DNA from: Pseudomonas baltica
GTDB taxonomy: Bacteria; Pseudomonadota; Gammaproteobacteria; Pseudomonadales; Pseudomonadaceae
DNA length: 64,000 bases
Reading direction: 5' to 3'
Assembly: GCF_031880315.1 (NCBI RefSeq)
Contig: NZ_CP134771.1
Coordinates: 1,674,001-1,738,000, forward strand
Positions within the stretch are counted from its first letter, which is position 1, and every line of letters begins with the position of its first letter. The notes under the pieces were generated by a model that saw nothing but the letters and a program-made list of their open reading frames with translations, was not told the DNA's origin and searched no databases. The translations under genes and the position numbers were made by a program. Positions 17,951 to 27,511 of this stretch are shown here, in pieces.

Positions 17951-18012
17951 TGTGGGAGCGGGCGCTGCCCGCGAAGCTTGCCAAGGCTTCGCGGGCAGGG
18001 CCCGCTCCCACA
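17951..18012. repeat. REP-type inverted repeat pair (near-perfect)
   Basis: TGTGGGAGCGGGCGCTGCCCGCGAAGC faces GCTTCGCGGGCAGGGCCCGCTCCCACA between the convergent DUF3509 and mtnD genes. It could terminate or stabilise both. Confidence 0.92.
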
Positions 18013-18030
18013 GTCGTTTCCAGCGCTTGA

Positions 18031-18582
18031 TCAGATGGCGTCTTCCAGACGCGGAAAACGCTCGGCAATCGGATCGCCTGTGAAGTTAGCCGGCGCATCG
18101 CCCGCATTGTTGTACAACCGAATCGCCACGATGTATGGGTTCTCGCCCAGATCGAACCAGTGGCGGGTACCCGCCGGTATAGCGATCAGGTCATCCTTTT
18201 CACACAGCACCGCATACACGTAATCGTCGATATGCAGGTAGAACAACACCCTCCCCGCAACGAAAAATCTGACTTCATCTTCGCCATGCCGGTATTCGCG
18301 CAGGTACTTTTCCCGCAGCTCGGTTTTGCGCGGGTGGTCGCTGTCCAGGCTGATCACGTCGACCGTCATATAGCCGCCTTCGCTTTTCAACTCGTCGATG
18401 CGCTGCTGATAAGCACCGAGGACATCTTCTTCGCTCGCACCAGGACGAATCGAAGTGCTGGCCGTCCAGCGTTCGAAGCGCACGTTATGTGCCTTGAGGG
18501 TGCTGGTGATGTCCTCGGCGTGGGTCAGGACCTTGTTGGGGACATCAGGGCTATCAACGTGGTAAACGGTCAAACTGCTCAT
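18031..18582 (-). CDS. mtnD: Acireductone dioxygenase family protein with an altered metal site
   Basis: The 183-residue cupin aligns along its length with acireductone dioxygenase, which oxidises the acireductone of the methionine salvage pathway. Conserved parts include EDEVRFFV, FYLHI, DLIAIPAGTRHWFDLG and FTGDPIAERFP. The classical metal ligands are in EHTHSEDE plus a later His. Here the first of them is Tyr97 (EYRHGEDE), while His99, Glu103 and His141 remain; the codon is clearly TAC. mtnB and mtnC, which usually adjoin mtnD in pseudomonads, are absent from the flanks. It may therefore be a paralogue with changed metal or activity. Start chosen at MSSLTVYHVD. Confidence 0.75.
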   Translation of the reverse strand: MSSLTVYHVDSPDVPNKVLTHAEDITSTLKAHNVRFERWTASTSIRPGASEEDVLGAYQQRIDELKSEGGYMTVDVISLDSDHPRKTELREKYLREYRHGEDEVRFFVAGRVLFYLHIDDYVYAVLCEKDDLIAIPAGTRHWFDLGENPYIVAIRLYNNAGDAPANFTGDPIAERFPRLEDAI

Positions 18583-18676
18583 CGGGCCACTCCTTGAGGG
18601 TCGGCGATCAGTGGGTGATCGCGCGTTCAGCACAATTTGTTCAATATGGAAAAACCTGAAGTTGGACGCCTGGGGT

Positions 18677-19834
18677 TCAGGCGTGTTCCTCTTTCAGGGT
18701 GATCAGTATCAACAGGGTAGCTGCCAACGCCGCCGCGCTGGCAATCGCAAAAGTGACGGCTGGCCCCAGGCTGTTCCAGGTATAGCCCGCGTACAGCGCG
18801 CCCAACGCACCGCCGATGCCGGACAGCGCCGCGTACAGCGCCTGGCCTTGCCCTTGCTGTCGTGCAGCAAAGCTACTTTGCACGAAGTGAATGGCCGCTG
18901 CATGAAAGCTGCCGAACGTAGCGGCGTGCATCACCTGAGCAATCAGCAATATCCACAGATGATCGGCAAAACTGCCCAGCAAGCACCAGCGCAATGCCGC
19001 CAGGGCGAAGCTGACCGCCAACACCCGGCGCACCGAGTACCGCGCCAATATCCGGCTCATGAGCATGAACATCAGCACTTCGGCCACCACGCCCACGGCC
19101 CAGAGCACACCGATGAGCGCACTGCTGTAGCCGAGCGAAGCCAGGTGCAAGGTAAGAAAGGTGTAGTAAGGCCCATGGCTCAGTTGCATCAGCCCGACGC
19201 AAGTGTAAAAAGCCATGACCCCTGGCTGGCGCAATTGCGCGACGAAGCCGCCAGCCAGCAGCGATTTGCCCGCACTGATGGGCTGGGCCACGGGTATCCA
19301 GAAGCTGGCCAGCAGAATGCCTGAAAGGATCACCACTACCGCATAGGGATAAATGTCGAGGCCGAACCAGCCGAACAGACGTCCGAACAACACAACCGTG
19401 AGGATGAACCCGATCGAGCCCCACAGGCGGATCTGGCTGTAACGCTGTGGCTCGCTGCGCAAATGGGCCAGGACGATGGTTTCGAATTGCGGCAGCACGG
19501 CGTGCCAGAAGAACGCATGCATGGCCATGACCAGCGCCAGCGCGGCGTAACTCTTGTCGAAAAAGATCAGGCTGAAGCTGAGCAGCGCGCACATGGCGCC
19601 AAAGCGTACGATGGTCAAGCGTCGGCCGGTGCGATCTGCCAACCAGCCCCACAGGTTGGGCGCTACGCAGCGGGTCAGCATGGGGATGGCCACCAGCTCG
19701 CCGATGCGCGCGCTGCTGAAACCCAGATGATCGAAGTACTGCGCCAGGAACGGCGCAGTGGCGCCAAGCAAAGCGAAGTAGAACAGATAGAAGGTCGACA
19801 GGCGCCAGTACGGAATTGGCGCCTGGGCGGTCAC
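18677..19834 (-). CDS. MFS transporter (phenylpropionate permease HcaT-like)
   Basis: The 385-residue protein has about twelve membrane helices. It resembles the short MFS_1-like family of HcaT (PTHR-type 3-phenylpropionate permeases), beginning PYWRLSTFYLFYFALLGATAPFL and with the loop motif GWLADRTGRR after helix two. The substrate is not readable. The gene starts 7 bases after the aroC stop, so it is probably transcribed with aroC, an arrangement also seen in other pseudomonads. Confidence 0.8.
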   Translation of the reverse strand: MTAQAPIPYWRLSTFYLFYFALLGATAPFLAQYFDHLGFSSARIGELVAIPMLTRCVAPNLWGWLADRTGRRLTIVRFGAMCALLSFSLIFFDKSYAALALVMAMHAFFWHAVLPQFETIVLAHLRSEPQRYSQIRLWGSIGFILTVVLFGRLFGWFGLDIYPYAVVVILSGILLASFWIPVAQPISAGKSLLAGGFVAQLRQPGVMAFYTCVGLMQLSHGPYYTFLTLHLASLGYSSALIGVLWAVGVVAEVLMFMLMSRILARYSVRRVLAVSFALAALRWCLLGSFADHLWILLIAQVMHAATFGSFHAAAIHFVQSSFAARQQGQGQALYAALSGIGGALGALYAGYTWNSLGPAVTFAIASAAALAATLLILITLKEEHA

Positions 19835-19841
19835 GCCGCCC

Positions 19842-20933
19842 TCACGACTGACCGAGCACTGGCGTGGTCACCCGCACATCGGCGTTTTGGCCGCGGTGGC
19901 GCAGCAGATGATCGAGCAGCACGATGGCCATCATGGCCTCGGCAATGGGCGTGGCACGGATGCCGACGCACGGGTCATGGCGGCCTTTGGTGATCATGTC
20001 CACGGCGGCGCCATTGACGTCGATCGACTGCCCCGAGGTCGTGATGCTCGAGGTCGGCTTGAGCGCCAGGTGCGCAATGATCGGCTGACCCGACGAAATC
20101 CCGCCGAGGATGCCGCCGGCATTGTTGCTCAGAAAGCCCTGCGGGGTCAGCTCGTCGCGGTGCTCGGTGCCACGCTGGGCGATGCTGTCGAAGCCGGCAC
20201 CGATCTCTACCCCTTTGACCGCGTTGATACTCATCAGCGCGTGCGCCAGGTCAGCGTCCAGACGATCAAAAATCGGCTCGCCCAGGCCCGGCATCACGCC
20301 ATCGGCCACGACGGTGATCTTCGCTCCCACGGAATCCTGGTCGCGGCGCAGTTGGTCCATATAGGCCTCCAGCGCCGGGACCTTGTCCGGATCGGGGCAG
20401 AAAAACGCATTCTGCTCGACCGAATCCCAGGTCTTGAAGGGAATTTCGATCGGGCCCAGCTGGCTCATGTAGCCGCGCACCCGAATCCCCAGACCGGCCA
20501 GGTATTTTTTCGCGATGGCACCGGCCGCGACACGCATGGCGGTCTCGCGCGCCGAGCTGCGGCCGCCGCCACGGTAATCGCGCACCCCGTACTTGTGGTG
20601 ATAGGTGTAATCGGCGTGGGCTGGGCGGAACAGGTCCTTGATGGCCGAGTAGTCCTTGGACTTCTGATCGGTGTTGCGGATCAGCAGGCCGATGGAGGTG
20701 CCCGTGGTGCGGCCCTCGAATACGCCAGAGAGGATTTCGACTTCGTCGGCTTCCTGGCGCTGGGTGGTGTGGCGGCTGGTGCCTGGCTTGCGGCGATCGA
20801 GGTCGCGCTGCAGGTCGTCCAGCGACAGTTCGAGGCCCGGTGGGCAACCGTCGACAATGGCGACCAGGGCCGGGCCATGGCTCTCGCCGGCGGTGGTGAC
20901 AGTGAACAGCTTGCCGAAGGTATTGCCGGACAT
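19842..20933 (-). CDS. aroC: Chorismate synthase
   Basis: The 363-residue protein is a full-length chorismate synthase. It catalyses the last step of the shikimate pathway with reduced FMN (EPSP to chorismate). Family signatures include [18 protein letters not shown] at the N terminus, [12 protein letters not shown] in the middle and RGTEHRDEL later. I chose the ATG at 20933 ([10 protein letters not shown]), the conserved start. The open frame continues upstream to 21218 but is not family-like and overlaps the divergent hydrolase promoter. Confidence 0.95.
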   Translation of the reverse strand: MSGNTFGKLFTVTTAGESHGPALVAIVDGCPPGLELSLDDLQRDLDRRKPGTSRHTTQRQEADEVEILSGVFEGRTTGTSIGLLIRNTDQKSKDYSAIKDLFRPAHADYTYHHKYGVRDYRGGGRSSARETAMRVAAGAIAKKYLAGLGIRVRGYMSQLGPIEIPFKTWDSVEQNAFFCPDPDKVPALEAYMDQLRRDQDSVGAKITVVADGVMPGLGEPIFDRLDADLAHALMSINAVKGVEIGAGFDSIAQRGTEHRDELTPQGFLSNNAGGILGGISSGQPIIAHLALKPTSSITTSGQSIDVNGAAVDMITKGRHDPCVGIRATPIAEAMMAIVLLDHLLRHRGQNADVRVTTPVLGQS

Positions 20934-21114
20934 GCGTAAGGCTCCGCGAATCAACCTGAGAAACGATGCGCCAGTATACGCAGGCTGGCCTGACGGCGCA
21001 CGCCCCCGCAGGGTGGGCATCGAGCAACAACGGGTTTTGGTGACAAGAGGTTTCATCACGCGAACGTTGCGAGCGGGGTAGAGTCCAACCGGAACCTTTA
21101 CCGATACTGGCTTG

Positions 21115-22089
21115 ATGATGTTACGGCAATTTCCGATGTTTCGGGCCCTGGCCCTGCTTGTGGTGTTCTGCAGTTCACTGGCGCAAGCCGCCAGCCCCGT
21201 CGTCTTGCAGCGGCCCATCGACCTTGACGTCCCAGGCGGTCAGTTGCACGGCAGCCTGTTGCTCCCGCAATCCAGGCAGCCAGTGCCAGTGGTGCTGATC
21301 ATTCCAGGTTCCGGGCCGACCGACCGCGACGGCAACAACCCCGACGGCGGCCATAACGATTACTTGCGCCGGCTGGCGCTGTTGCTGGCGGCCAACAATA
21401 TCGCCAGCGTGCGCTACGACAAACGCGGCGTGGCCTCAGGGCTGCCGCTGGCGCCCGATGAACGCATGCTCAATGTCGAGTCCTATGTGGCCGATGCGGT
21501 GGCCTGGGGCAAGCAGCTCAAGCAGGATCCGCGCTTCAGCACGCTGATTATCCTCGGCCACAGCGAAGGCTCGTTGGTCGGTGGCCTGGCCGCTCCCGAG
21601 GCGGGCGCGAAGGCGATGATCTCGGTGGCGGGCAGCGGCCGGCCGGTGGATCAGGTACTGCGCGAGCAATTGCAGGCGCGCGTGGCGCCGAGCTTGTTGC
21701 CGCGTAGCGAGCAGATCATCGCCAGCCTCAAGGCCGGGCATCTGGACACCGATGTGCCCAAACCGCTGCAGGTGGTGTTCCGCCCCAGCGTGCAGCCATA
21801 CCTGATCAGCCTGTTCCGCCAGGACCCGGCCAAAGCCTACGCCGCCTTGCGCATGCCGGTGCTGATCGTGCAGGGACGCAACGATATTCAGGTGGGTGTC
21901 AAGGATGCCGAAGCACTGCACGCCGCCCAGCCCAAGGCCGAAATGGCGCTGATCGGCGGGATGAACCACGTGCTGCGCATCGTGCCGATGGACATGAAGG
22001 CCCAGGTGGCTTCGTACCGCAACCCTGACTTGCCGCTGGCGGATGCCCTGGGCAAGCGGGTGGTGGCATTTATCGAGCAGCAGCGATAG
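21115..22089 (+). CDS. Secreted alpha/beta hydrolase
   Basis: The 324-residue protein has a Sec signal peptide (hydrophobic [17 protein letters not shown], cut near residue 22) and an alpha/beta hydrolase fold with oxyanion strand [15 protein letters not shown], nucleophile elbow GHSEGSLVG with Ser, Asp in [12 protein letters not shown] and His in GGMNHVL. It is likely periplasmic and acts on an ester or peptide substrate, not identifiable from sequence. Two ATG codons (21115, 21118) follow a TTG, and I took the first ATG. It is divergent from aroC with about 180 bases between the starts. Confidence 0.82.
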   Translation: MMLRQFPMFRALALLVVFCSSLAQAASPVVLQRPIDLDVPGGQLHGSLLLPQSRQPVPVVLIIPGSGPTDRDGNNPDGGHNDYLRRLALLLAANNIASVRYDKRGVASGLPLAPDERMLNVESYVADAVAWGKQLKQDPRFSTLIILGHSEGSLVGGLAAPEAGAKAMISVAGSGRPVDQVLREQLQARVAPSLLPRSEQIIASLKAGHLDTDVPKPLQVVFRPSVQPYLISLFRQDPAKAYAALRMPVLIVQGRNDIQVGVKDAEALHAAQPKAEMALIGGMNHVLRIVPMDMKAQVASYRNPDLPLADALGKRVVAFIEQQR

Positions 22090-22108
22090 GGCTTTTTGGC
22101 GTAGCGGA

Positions 22109-22180
22109 TGGCCTCTTCGCGAGCAAGCCTTGCGCCCACGGGCGTACACCTGTGAGCGCAAAGACGGGTCGCGAAGAGGC
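22109..22180. repeat. REP-type inverted repeat pair, CCTCTTCGCG subtype
   Basis: ATGGCCTCTTCGCGAGCAAGCC faces GGGTCGCGAAGAGGCC. The element lies between the convergent hydrolase and ttcA genes. Confidence 0.85.
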
Positions 22181-22192
22181 CCGCAGGATCAC

Positions 22193-23017
22193 CTACAAAT
22201 TCACCACGTTCACAAACCGCGAGGCCGCCGTCTCGTCAATCTTCAGGTTGGTGAAGTCGAACAGATTGCGGTCCGCCAGTTGCGATGGCACCACGTTCTG
22301 CAGGCCGCGGAAAATACTGTCTACACGTCCTGGCGTCTTGCGTTCCCAGTCCTGCAGCATCTCCTTGACCACCTGACGCTGCAGGTTTTCCTGTGAGCCG
22401 CAGAGGTTGCAGGGGATGATCGGGAATTGCTTGAAGTCCGAATACGCCTGGATGTCCTTCTCGATGCAATAGGCCAGCGGACGGATCACGACGTTGCGAC
22501 CATCGTCGGCGCGCAGCTTGGGCGGCATGGCCTTGATGCTGCCGTTGAAGAACATGTTGAGGAAGAACGTCTCGACGATGTCGTCGCGGTGATGCCCCAA
22601 GGCCATCTTGGTCGCGCCGATCTCGTCGGCGAAGGTGTACAGCGTGCCGCGGCGCAGGCGTGAGCACAGCGAGCAGGTGGTCTTGCCCTCCGGGATCAAC
22701 TCCTTGACCACCGAGTAGGTGTCCTTCTCGACGATGTGATACTCGACACCCAGCTCCTTGAGGTAGGCCGGCAACACGTGCTCGGGGAAGCCGGGCTGCT
22801 TCTGGTCCATGTTGACCGCGACGATATCGAACTTGATCGGCGCCACCTTCTTCAGGTGCATGAGCACGTCGAGCATGGTGTAGCTGTCTTTGCCGCCGGA
22901 CAGGCAGACCATGACCTTGTCGCCGTCTTCGATCATGTTGAAGTCGGCGACGGCCTCACCGGCCAGCCGGCGAAGACGTTTTTGCAATTTGTTCTGACTG
23001 ACCGAAAGGGTGCCCAT
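22193..23017 (-). CDS. ttcA: tRNA 2-thiocytidine(32) synthetase
   Basis: The 274-residue protein is TtcA, which thiolates C32 in certain tRNAs using ATP and an iron-sulfur cluster. It shows the PP-loop SGGKDSYT (about residues 40-47), a CxxC motif in [12 protein letters not shown] and a third cysteine region [13 protein letters not shown], all typical of the Fe-S TtcA type. The length fits. It is monocistronic, with the REP element directly downstream. Confidence 0.95.
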   Translation of the reverse strand: MGTLSVSQNKLQKRLRRLAGEAVADFNMIEDGDKVMVCLSGGKDSYTMLDVLMHLKKVAPIKFDIVAVNMDQKQPGFPEHVLPAYLKELGVEYHIVEKDTYSVVKELIPEGKTTCSLCSRLRRGTLYTFADEIGATKMALGHHRDDIVETFFLNMFFNGSIKAMPPKLRADDGRNVVIRPLAYCIEKDIQAYSDFKQFPIIPCNLCGSQENLQRQVVKEMLQDWERKTPGRVDSIFRGLQNVVPSQLADRNLFDFTNLKIDETAASRFVNVVNL

Positions 23018-23169
23018 AGCGCTAGCAGATCCGCGAGGTATGACGAAAAGGCGGCTATTTTACGCATAAATGCGGGCGCGGTGCAGGCGTCCTGTCTGTT
23101 CGTGAGCGCCTGCGAAGAGTGATCTACACTGCAAGGACAGGTCGCAAGACCGCACACGGAGGATCGGCA

Positions 23170-23772
23170 ATGATGCACCACGTTGTCGGGCTGTTCACCC
23201 ACCCCGACCAGGAATGGCGGCAGATTCGCAGCGAAGACGAGTCGATCCGCCATCTGTACCTCACTCACACGTTGTTATTGGCGGCCATCCCTGCTGTTGC
23301 TGCCTTTATCGGTACTACTCAAGTGGGCTGGGTAATCGGTAACCGCGCGCCAGTCGTGCTCACTCAGCATGCGGCGGCCTGGATGGCGTTGATGTCCTAC
23401 GCGGCGATGCTCGGTGGCGTCGCGGTGATGGGTACTTTCATCCACTGGATGGCCCGCACCTACGACAAGATGCCTACCATGGCCCGCAGCGTTGCCTTTG
23501 CTACCCACACCGCGACGCCGCTGTTCATCGGCGGTGTGGCGGCGCTCTATCCGCATTTATGGCTGGGCATGCTGGCAGGGCTCGCCGCTGTGGCCTACAC
23601 CGTGTACTTGCTGTATGTCGGGCTGCCGACCTTCATGGGGCTGAACGAGGACGAGGGGTTTCTGTTCTCCAGCTCAGTGCTGGCGGTGGGGTTGATCGTG
23701 CTGGTGGCGATCATCGCTCTGAGCGTGATCATCTGGGGGCTGGGTGTGGGGCCGGTGTATGCCCTTGAGTGA
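23170..23772 (+). CDS. Yip1 family five-helix membrane protein
   Basis: The 200-residue protein has a short cytosolic N terminus (HHVVGLFTHPDQEWRQIRSED) and about five membrane helices, the Yip1/YIPF layout common in Gammaproteobacteria. Function is unknown. The ATG at 23170 is preceded by GGAGG (23159-23163) and chosen over an upstream in-frame start. It is divergent from ttcA and 131 bases upstream of sprT in the same direction. Confidence 0.82.
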   Translation: MMHHVVGLFTHPDQEWRQIRSEDESIRHLYLTHTLLLAAIPAVAAFIGTTQVGWVIGNRAPVVLTQHAAAWMALMSYAAMLGGVAVMGTFIHWMARTYDKMPTMARSVAFATHTATPLFIGGVAALYPHLWLGMLAGLAAVAYTVYLLYVGLPTFMGLNEDEGFLFSSSVLAVGLIVLVAIIALSVIIWGLGVGPVYALE

Positions 23773-23903
23773 CGAGGTGAGATGACCGGCTTCTTCGTGG
23801 GCGGACACGCACCCCATCCATCAGGATCGAAAACCAGACGACGAGCGGCTCGGCAACGACTCTGGCTTGGGGCATAATCGCCCCATCTGGAGTGTCCTCA
23901 CGA

Positions 23904-24398
23904 ATGTCCGAACTGCTCGATACCCGCGTCGAATCCTGTTTTCAACAAGCCGAATCCTTCTTCAAGCGCTCATTCAAACGCCCCGTGGTCAGCCTCAAGC
24001 TGCGCGGTCAGAAGGCAGGCGTCGCTCACCTTCACGAAAACATGCTGCGCTTCAATCCGCAGTTGATGAGTGAAAACACCGAAGACTTCCTCAAACAGAC
24101 CGTCCCCCACGAAGTCGCGCACCTGGTCGCCCATCAGATTTTCGGCGACAGCATTCAGCCCCATGGCGAAGAGTGGCAGCTGATCATGCGCGGCGTGTAC
24201 GAATTGCCGCCCCATCGCTGCCACAATTATGAGGTCAAGCGCCGGCGGGTGACCCGTTATATCTATCGCTGTCCTTGCGTTGACAGCGATTTCCCTTTCT
24301 CGGCGCAACGCCATGGCCTGGTGCGCCAAGGGCGGCGCTACCTGTGCCGGCGTTGCCGCAACATGCTGGTGTTCACTGGCGAGACGCGCGTCGAATAG
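23904..24398 (+). CDS. sprT: SprT family zinc metalloprotease-like protein
   Basis: The 164-residue protein has the zincin motif HEVAHLVAH (His69, Glu70, His73) and a C-terminal zinc-ribbon-like segment with cysteines in YRCPC and LCRRC. This is the SprT/SprT-like (Spartan-type) layout, whose eukaryotic relatives digest DNA-protein crosslinks. The bacterial role is not well defined. I chose the ATG at 23904 (MSELLDTRVES), the usual start. A GTG four codons earlier is also possible. Confidence 0.88.
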   Translation: MSELLDTRVESCFQQAESFFKRSFKRPVVSLKLRGQKAGVAHLHENMLRFNPQLMSENTEDFLKQTVPHEVAHLVAHQIFGDSIQPHGEEWQLIMRGVYELPPHRCHNYEVKRRRVTRYIYRCPCVDSDFPFSAQRHGLVRQGRRYLCRRCRNMLVFTGETRVE

Positions 24399-24399
24399 C

Positions 24400-24431
24400 C
24401 CGCCTCTTCGCGGGCAAAGCCTGCTCCCTCA
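24400..24431. repeat. Single REP unit
   Basis: CGCCTCTTCGCGGGCAAAGCCTGCTCCCTC is one unpaired REP unit directly after the sprT stop. Confidence 0.7.
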
Positions 24432-24494
24432 GTGGGTACGCTATCGATGTGGAGCGTGCTCGTTCGGCGGCGAAGGGGAAACCGCCCCACAACG

Positions 24495-24523
24495 AAAAAA
24501 GCCCATCCGAAGATGGGCTTTTT
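24495..24523. terminator. Bidirectional rho-independent terminator between sprT and dctA
   Basis: AAAAAA-GCCCATC-CGAA-GATGGGC-TTTTT is a perfect 7-bp stem with A and T tails, so it can end both convergent transcripts. The dctA stop is 18 bases away. Confidence 0.92.
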
Positions 24524-24540
24524 GCTATTGCGGCTAACGC

Positions 24541-25878
24541 TTAGCGGTGCTCAGTGATCACCGGTTGACCTTCAGCCACACCCAGGTCGTCTTCGACGCG
24601 GGTTTCGAGCAGCGGCGAACCGCCCGAGGCCAGCTCTTCGTGCATGACTTTCTCGTCCAGCTCGCCGACCCACTTGGCAACAACCAGGGTGGCGACAGCG
24701 TTACCGACCAGGTTGGTCAGCGCGCGGGCTTCGGACATGAAGCGGTCGATACCCAGGATCAGCGCCAGGCCCGCCACCGGCAGATGACCGACAGCCGACA
24801 GGGTCGCTGCCAGCACGATGAAACCGCTGCCCGTCACGCCGGCAGCGCCTTTGGACGACAGCAACAGCACCAGCAGCAGGGTGACCTGATGAGTGATGTC
24901 CATGGTGGTGTCAGTCGCCTGCGCGATGAACACAGCAGCCATGGTCAGGTAGATCGCGGTACCGTCCAGGTTGAACGAGTAACCGGTCGGGATGACCAGG
25001 CCAACGACCGACTTCTTCGCACCCAGGCGTTCCATCTTCAGCAGCATGCGCGGCAGCGCCGACTCGGAGGACGAGGTACCCAGTACGATCAGCAGTTCTT
25101 CACGGATGTAGCGGATCACGCGCAACACGCTGAAACCATGAGCGCGGGCAATGGCGCCCAGCACGATCAGCACGAAAGCCACGCAGGTGATGTAGAAGCA
25201 GATCATCAACTGACCCAACTGCACCAGCGAGCTGACGCCATAAGCACCAATGGTGAACGCCATGGCACCGAAGGCACCCAGCGGCGCGAGCTTCATGATC
25301 ATGTTGATGATGTTGAACATCGCATGAGCGAAGCGATCGATCAGGTCCAGCAGCGGCTTGCCGTAGGCACCCAGGCGATGCAGGGCGAAACCGAAGATGA
25401 TCGAGAACATCAGCACCTGCAGCACATCACCGGTGGCGAAGGCGCTGAAGATGGTCGATGGAATAATGTTCAGGATAAAGCCGACGACGCTCTGGTCCGC
25501 ACCCTGACTGACATAGGTCGCGACCTTGGAGGCATCAAGGGTGGCAGGGTCGATGTGCATGCCGGCGCCCGGCTGCACCACGTTGACCACGATCAGGCCG
25601 AAGATCAGCGCGATGGTCGAGACCACTTCGAAATACAGCAGCGCGTAACCGCCGGTCTTGCCGACCGACTTCATGCTCTGCATACCGGCGATACCGCTCA
25701 CCACGGTGCAGAAAATGATTGGCGCGATGACCATTTTGATCAGTTTGATGAAGCCATCACCCAGCGGCTTCATGGCCTTGGCAGTATCTGGGTAGAAATG
25801 GCCGAGCAGGACACCGATGATGATCGCGACGACCACCTGGAAATAGAGCGATTTGTAGAGCGGCTGACGAGTCGTCAT
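24541..25878 (-). CDS. dctA: C4-dicarboxylate/proton symporter DctA
   Basis: The 445-residue protein is a DAACS-family (glutamate transporter fold) symporter for succinate, fumarate and malate in the inner membrane. Signatures are the serine-rich re-entrant loop [14 protein letters not shown] and [15 protein letters not shown]. It is the single-gene DctA type and not a TRAP system. The chosen start [12 protein letters not shown] at 25878 is the conserved one. A perfect sigma54 promoter site lies 129 bases upstream, which fits known DctB/DctD-type control of dctA. Confidence 0.95.
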   Translation of the reverse strand: MTTRQPLYKSLYFQVVVAIIIGVLLGHFYPDTAKAMKPLGDGFIKLIKMVIAPIIFCTVVSGIAGMQSMKSVGKTGGYALLYFEVVSTIALIFGLIVVNVVQPGAGMHIDPATLDASKVATYVSQGADQSVVGFILNIIPSTIFSAFATGDVLQVLMFSIIFGFALHRLGAYGKPLLDLIDRFAHAMFNIINMIMKLAPLGAFGAMAFTIGAYGVSSLVQLGQLMICFYITCVAFVLIVLGAIARAHGFSVLRVIRYIREELLIVLGTSSSESALPRMLLKMERLGAKKSVVGLVIPTGYSFNLDGTAIYLTMAAVFIAQATDTTMDITHQVTLLLVLLLSSKGAAGVTGSGFIVLAATLSAVGHLPVAGLALILGIDRFMSEARALTNLVGNAVATLVVAKWVGELDEKVMHEELASGGSPLLETRVEDDLGVAEGQPVITEHR

Positions 25879-26006
25879 AGCAGGTTCCTCAAGCGCGTCG
25901 TCCGGCATCCTTCCTCGGACGCTCACGACACAACACCACGAACCCTCCTGTTAGCGGAGGGATTTGTTTTAGGCGGCTGCACGATGGCAGTCCTGCTGGC
26001 TTCATC

Positions 26007-26021
26007 GCAAACCCCGTGCCA
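26007..26021 (-). promoter_or_regulatory. Sigma54 (RpoN) promoter of dctA
   Basis: On the minus strand the sequence reads TGGCACGGGGTTTGC, an exact match to TGGCAC-N5-TTGC. The predicted transcript would start near 25995 and give a leader of about 115 bases. dctA is a classical RpoN-dependent gene activated by a dicarboxylate-sensing two-component system. Confidence 0.85.
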
Positions 26022-26164
26022 CATCCTCGGTTTTGCTTCACAAGGCGTGGTGACGGGGCTGGCGAATAGGCAACGAGCCGTGATGAACCTGTAAATCTGG
26101 CGAGAATCCGCCATCAGATGGCCTGAGACGGCGCAGGCAGGCGGAAATCCGCCAACCTTGTCAA

Positions 26165-27511
26165 TCAGACTGGTCTGAAACGCACCCTGAACGCCGCCCC
26201 TCCCAAACTGGAGTCCTCCAGCTTGAGTTGCGCGTCGTAGCTCTCGATGATGTCCTTGACCACTGCCAGACCAATCCCCTGCCCCGGGTTCTGCCGATCG
26301 AGGCGTTCGCCCCGCTGCAGAATCCGCGCACGCTGGTCGGGGGGGACCCCTGGGCCATCATCTTCGATGCACAAATCCAGCCCTTGGCTGCTGTCGCGCA
26401 AACTGACTCGTACCTGACTCAAGCATAGACGATAGGCGTTCTCCATGAGGTTGCCGAGCATCTCCAACAGTGCGTTGCGCTCCATCGGTACCAAGGCGTC
26501 GGTGGCGATTTCCATGGTCACCCGTACGCGTTTGTCGCGGTAGACCTTGTCCAGCGTGCTGGCCAGGCTGTCGACCACCGGCCATAACGCCTCGCGATGA
26601 CGTACCAGGCCGCTTTTGCGCAAGCTGGCGCGTTGCAGTTGATAGCTGATCTGCTGGCTCATGCGCTCGATCTGCGCTTGCAGCACGCGGGCCTGCTCCA
26701 GATCCTGCGGGCGCTGGGCGATCACTTCACTGACGCCCTGCAAAACCGCAAGCGGCGTCTTCAGGCTGTGGGCCAGGTCGCCCAGGGAGTCGCGATAACG
26801 CTGGCGATGCTCGCGCTCGCTGCTGAGCAGCCGGTTGAGGGAACCAGTGAGGCGGAGCAATTCCCGTGGGTGCTCTTCGCTGAGGCTTTCGCGGGCGCCG
26901 GATTCGATCTCGTTCAACTCCACGCTTAATAGCCGCAACGAACGAAAGCCCCAGGTCAGGCCGCCCCAGAGCAACAGCAGCAGCACCACCAGCGCGGCGC
27001 CAAAGCCCAACAGCAAGCGCTCACGCAGGCCATGGATGGTGCGCTTGTAGTCCTCGACCGGCTGCACCGCGACGAAACTGTAGGCTGCGTCCTTGCCGGC
27101 CAGCAGCTTGACCTCGACGTCATAAACGAAGTACTCGACGCCGTCGACTTCATGGATATGGGTGAACACCGTGCCCAGGCCGTCATAGCGCGGGGTGTAA
27201 TGAATGTCGCTCTCGTGCGTGGCGCGTGACTGCCATACCAGATTGCTGTTGCGGTCATAGATAAAGCCGAGCAAGCGGCTGTCTGGCAGGTTGAACTCCT
27301 CGTCGGGCAACAGCTTGGGCATGCGCAGCTGATTGCCTTCGACCTGAGCGGCGGAGATCAACGTGGTCACGTCCGAGGCCAGGCGCTGTTCGATGGCCTC
27401 GCGCAGAGCCAGGCTGAAGGCGCTCTGCAACGCTGGCAACAAACCGATCATGAATAACAGCGACAACGTCCCGCCCGCCAGAATCAAGCGTACCCGCAAC
27501 GATCGAATCAT
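26165..27511 (-). CDS. phoQ: Sensor histidine kinase PhoQ
   Basis: The 448-residue inner-membrane kinase has two membrane helices (about residues 9-29 and 165-188) flanking a periplasmic sensor region. A HAMP-like linker, the H box SLGDLAHSLKTPLAVL and the ATPase N and G boxes (NLMENAYR, DDGPGVP, GIGLAVVKDI) follow. Its start overlaps the phoP stop by 4 bases. With oprH and phoP it reproduces the P. aeruginosa oprH-phoP-phoQ operon, which senses low Mg2+ and controls lipid A modification and polymyxin resistance. The assignment rests on phoP/oprH similarity and order. Confidence 0.9.
   Translation of the reverse strand: MIRSLRVRLILAGGTLSLLFMIGLLPALQSAFSLALREAIEQRLASDVTTLISAAQVEGNQLRMPKLLPDEEFNLPDSRLLGFIYDRNSNLVWQSRATHESDIHYTPRYDGLGTVFTHIHEVDGVEYFVYDVEVKLLAGKDAAYSFVAVQPVEDYKRTIHGLRERLLLGFGAALVVLLLLLWGGLTWGFRSLRLLSVELNEIESGARESLSEEHPRELLRLTGSLNRLLSSEREHRQRYRDSLGDLAHSLKTPLAVLQGVSEVIAQRPQDLEQARVLQAQIERMSQQISYQLQRASLRKSGLVRHREALWPVVDSLASTLDKVYRDKRVRVTMEIATDALVPMERNALLEMLGNLMENAYRLCLSQVRVSLRDSSQGLDLCIEDDGPGVPPDQRARILQRGERLDRQNPGQGIGLAVVKDIIESYDAQLKLEDSSLGGAAFRVRFRPV

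Noticed and set aside
24547..26094. 515-residue plus-strand frame over dctA
   Set aside because: It is a composition artefact of the dctA codons and runs through the terminator and promoter regions of dctA.
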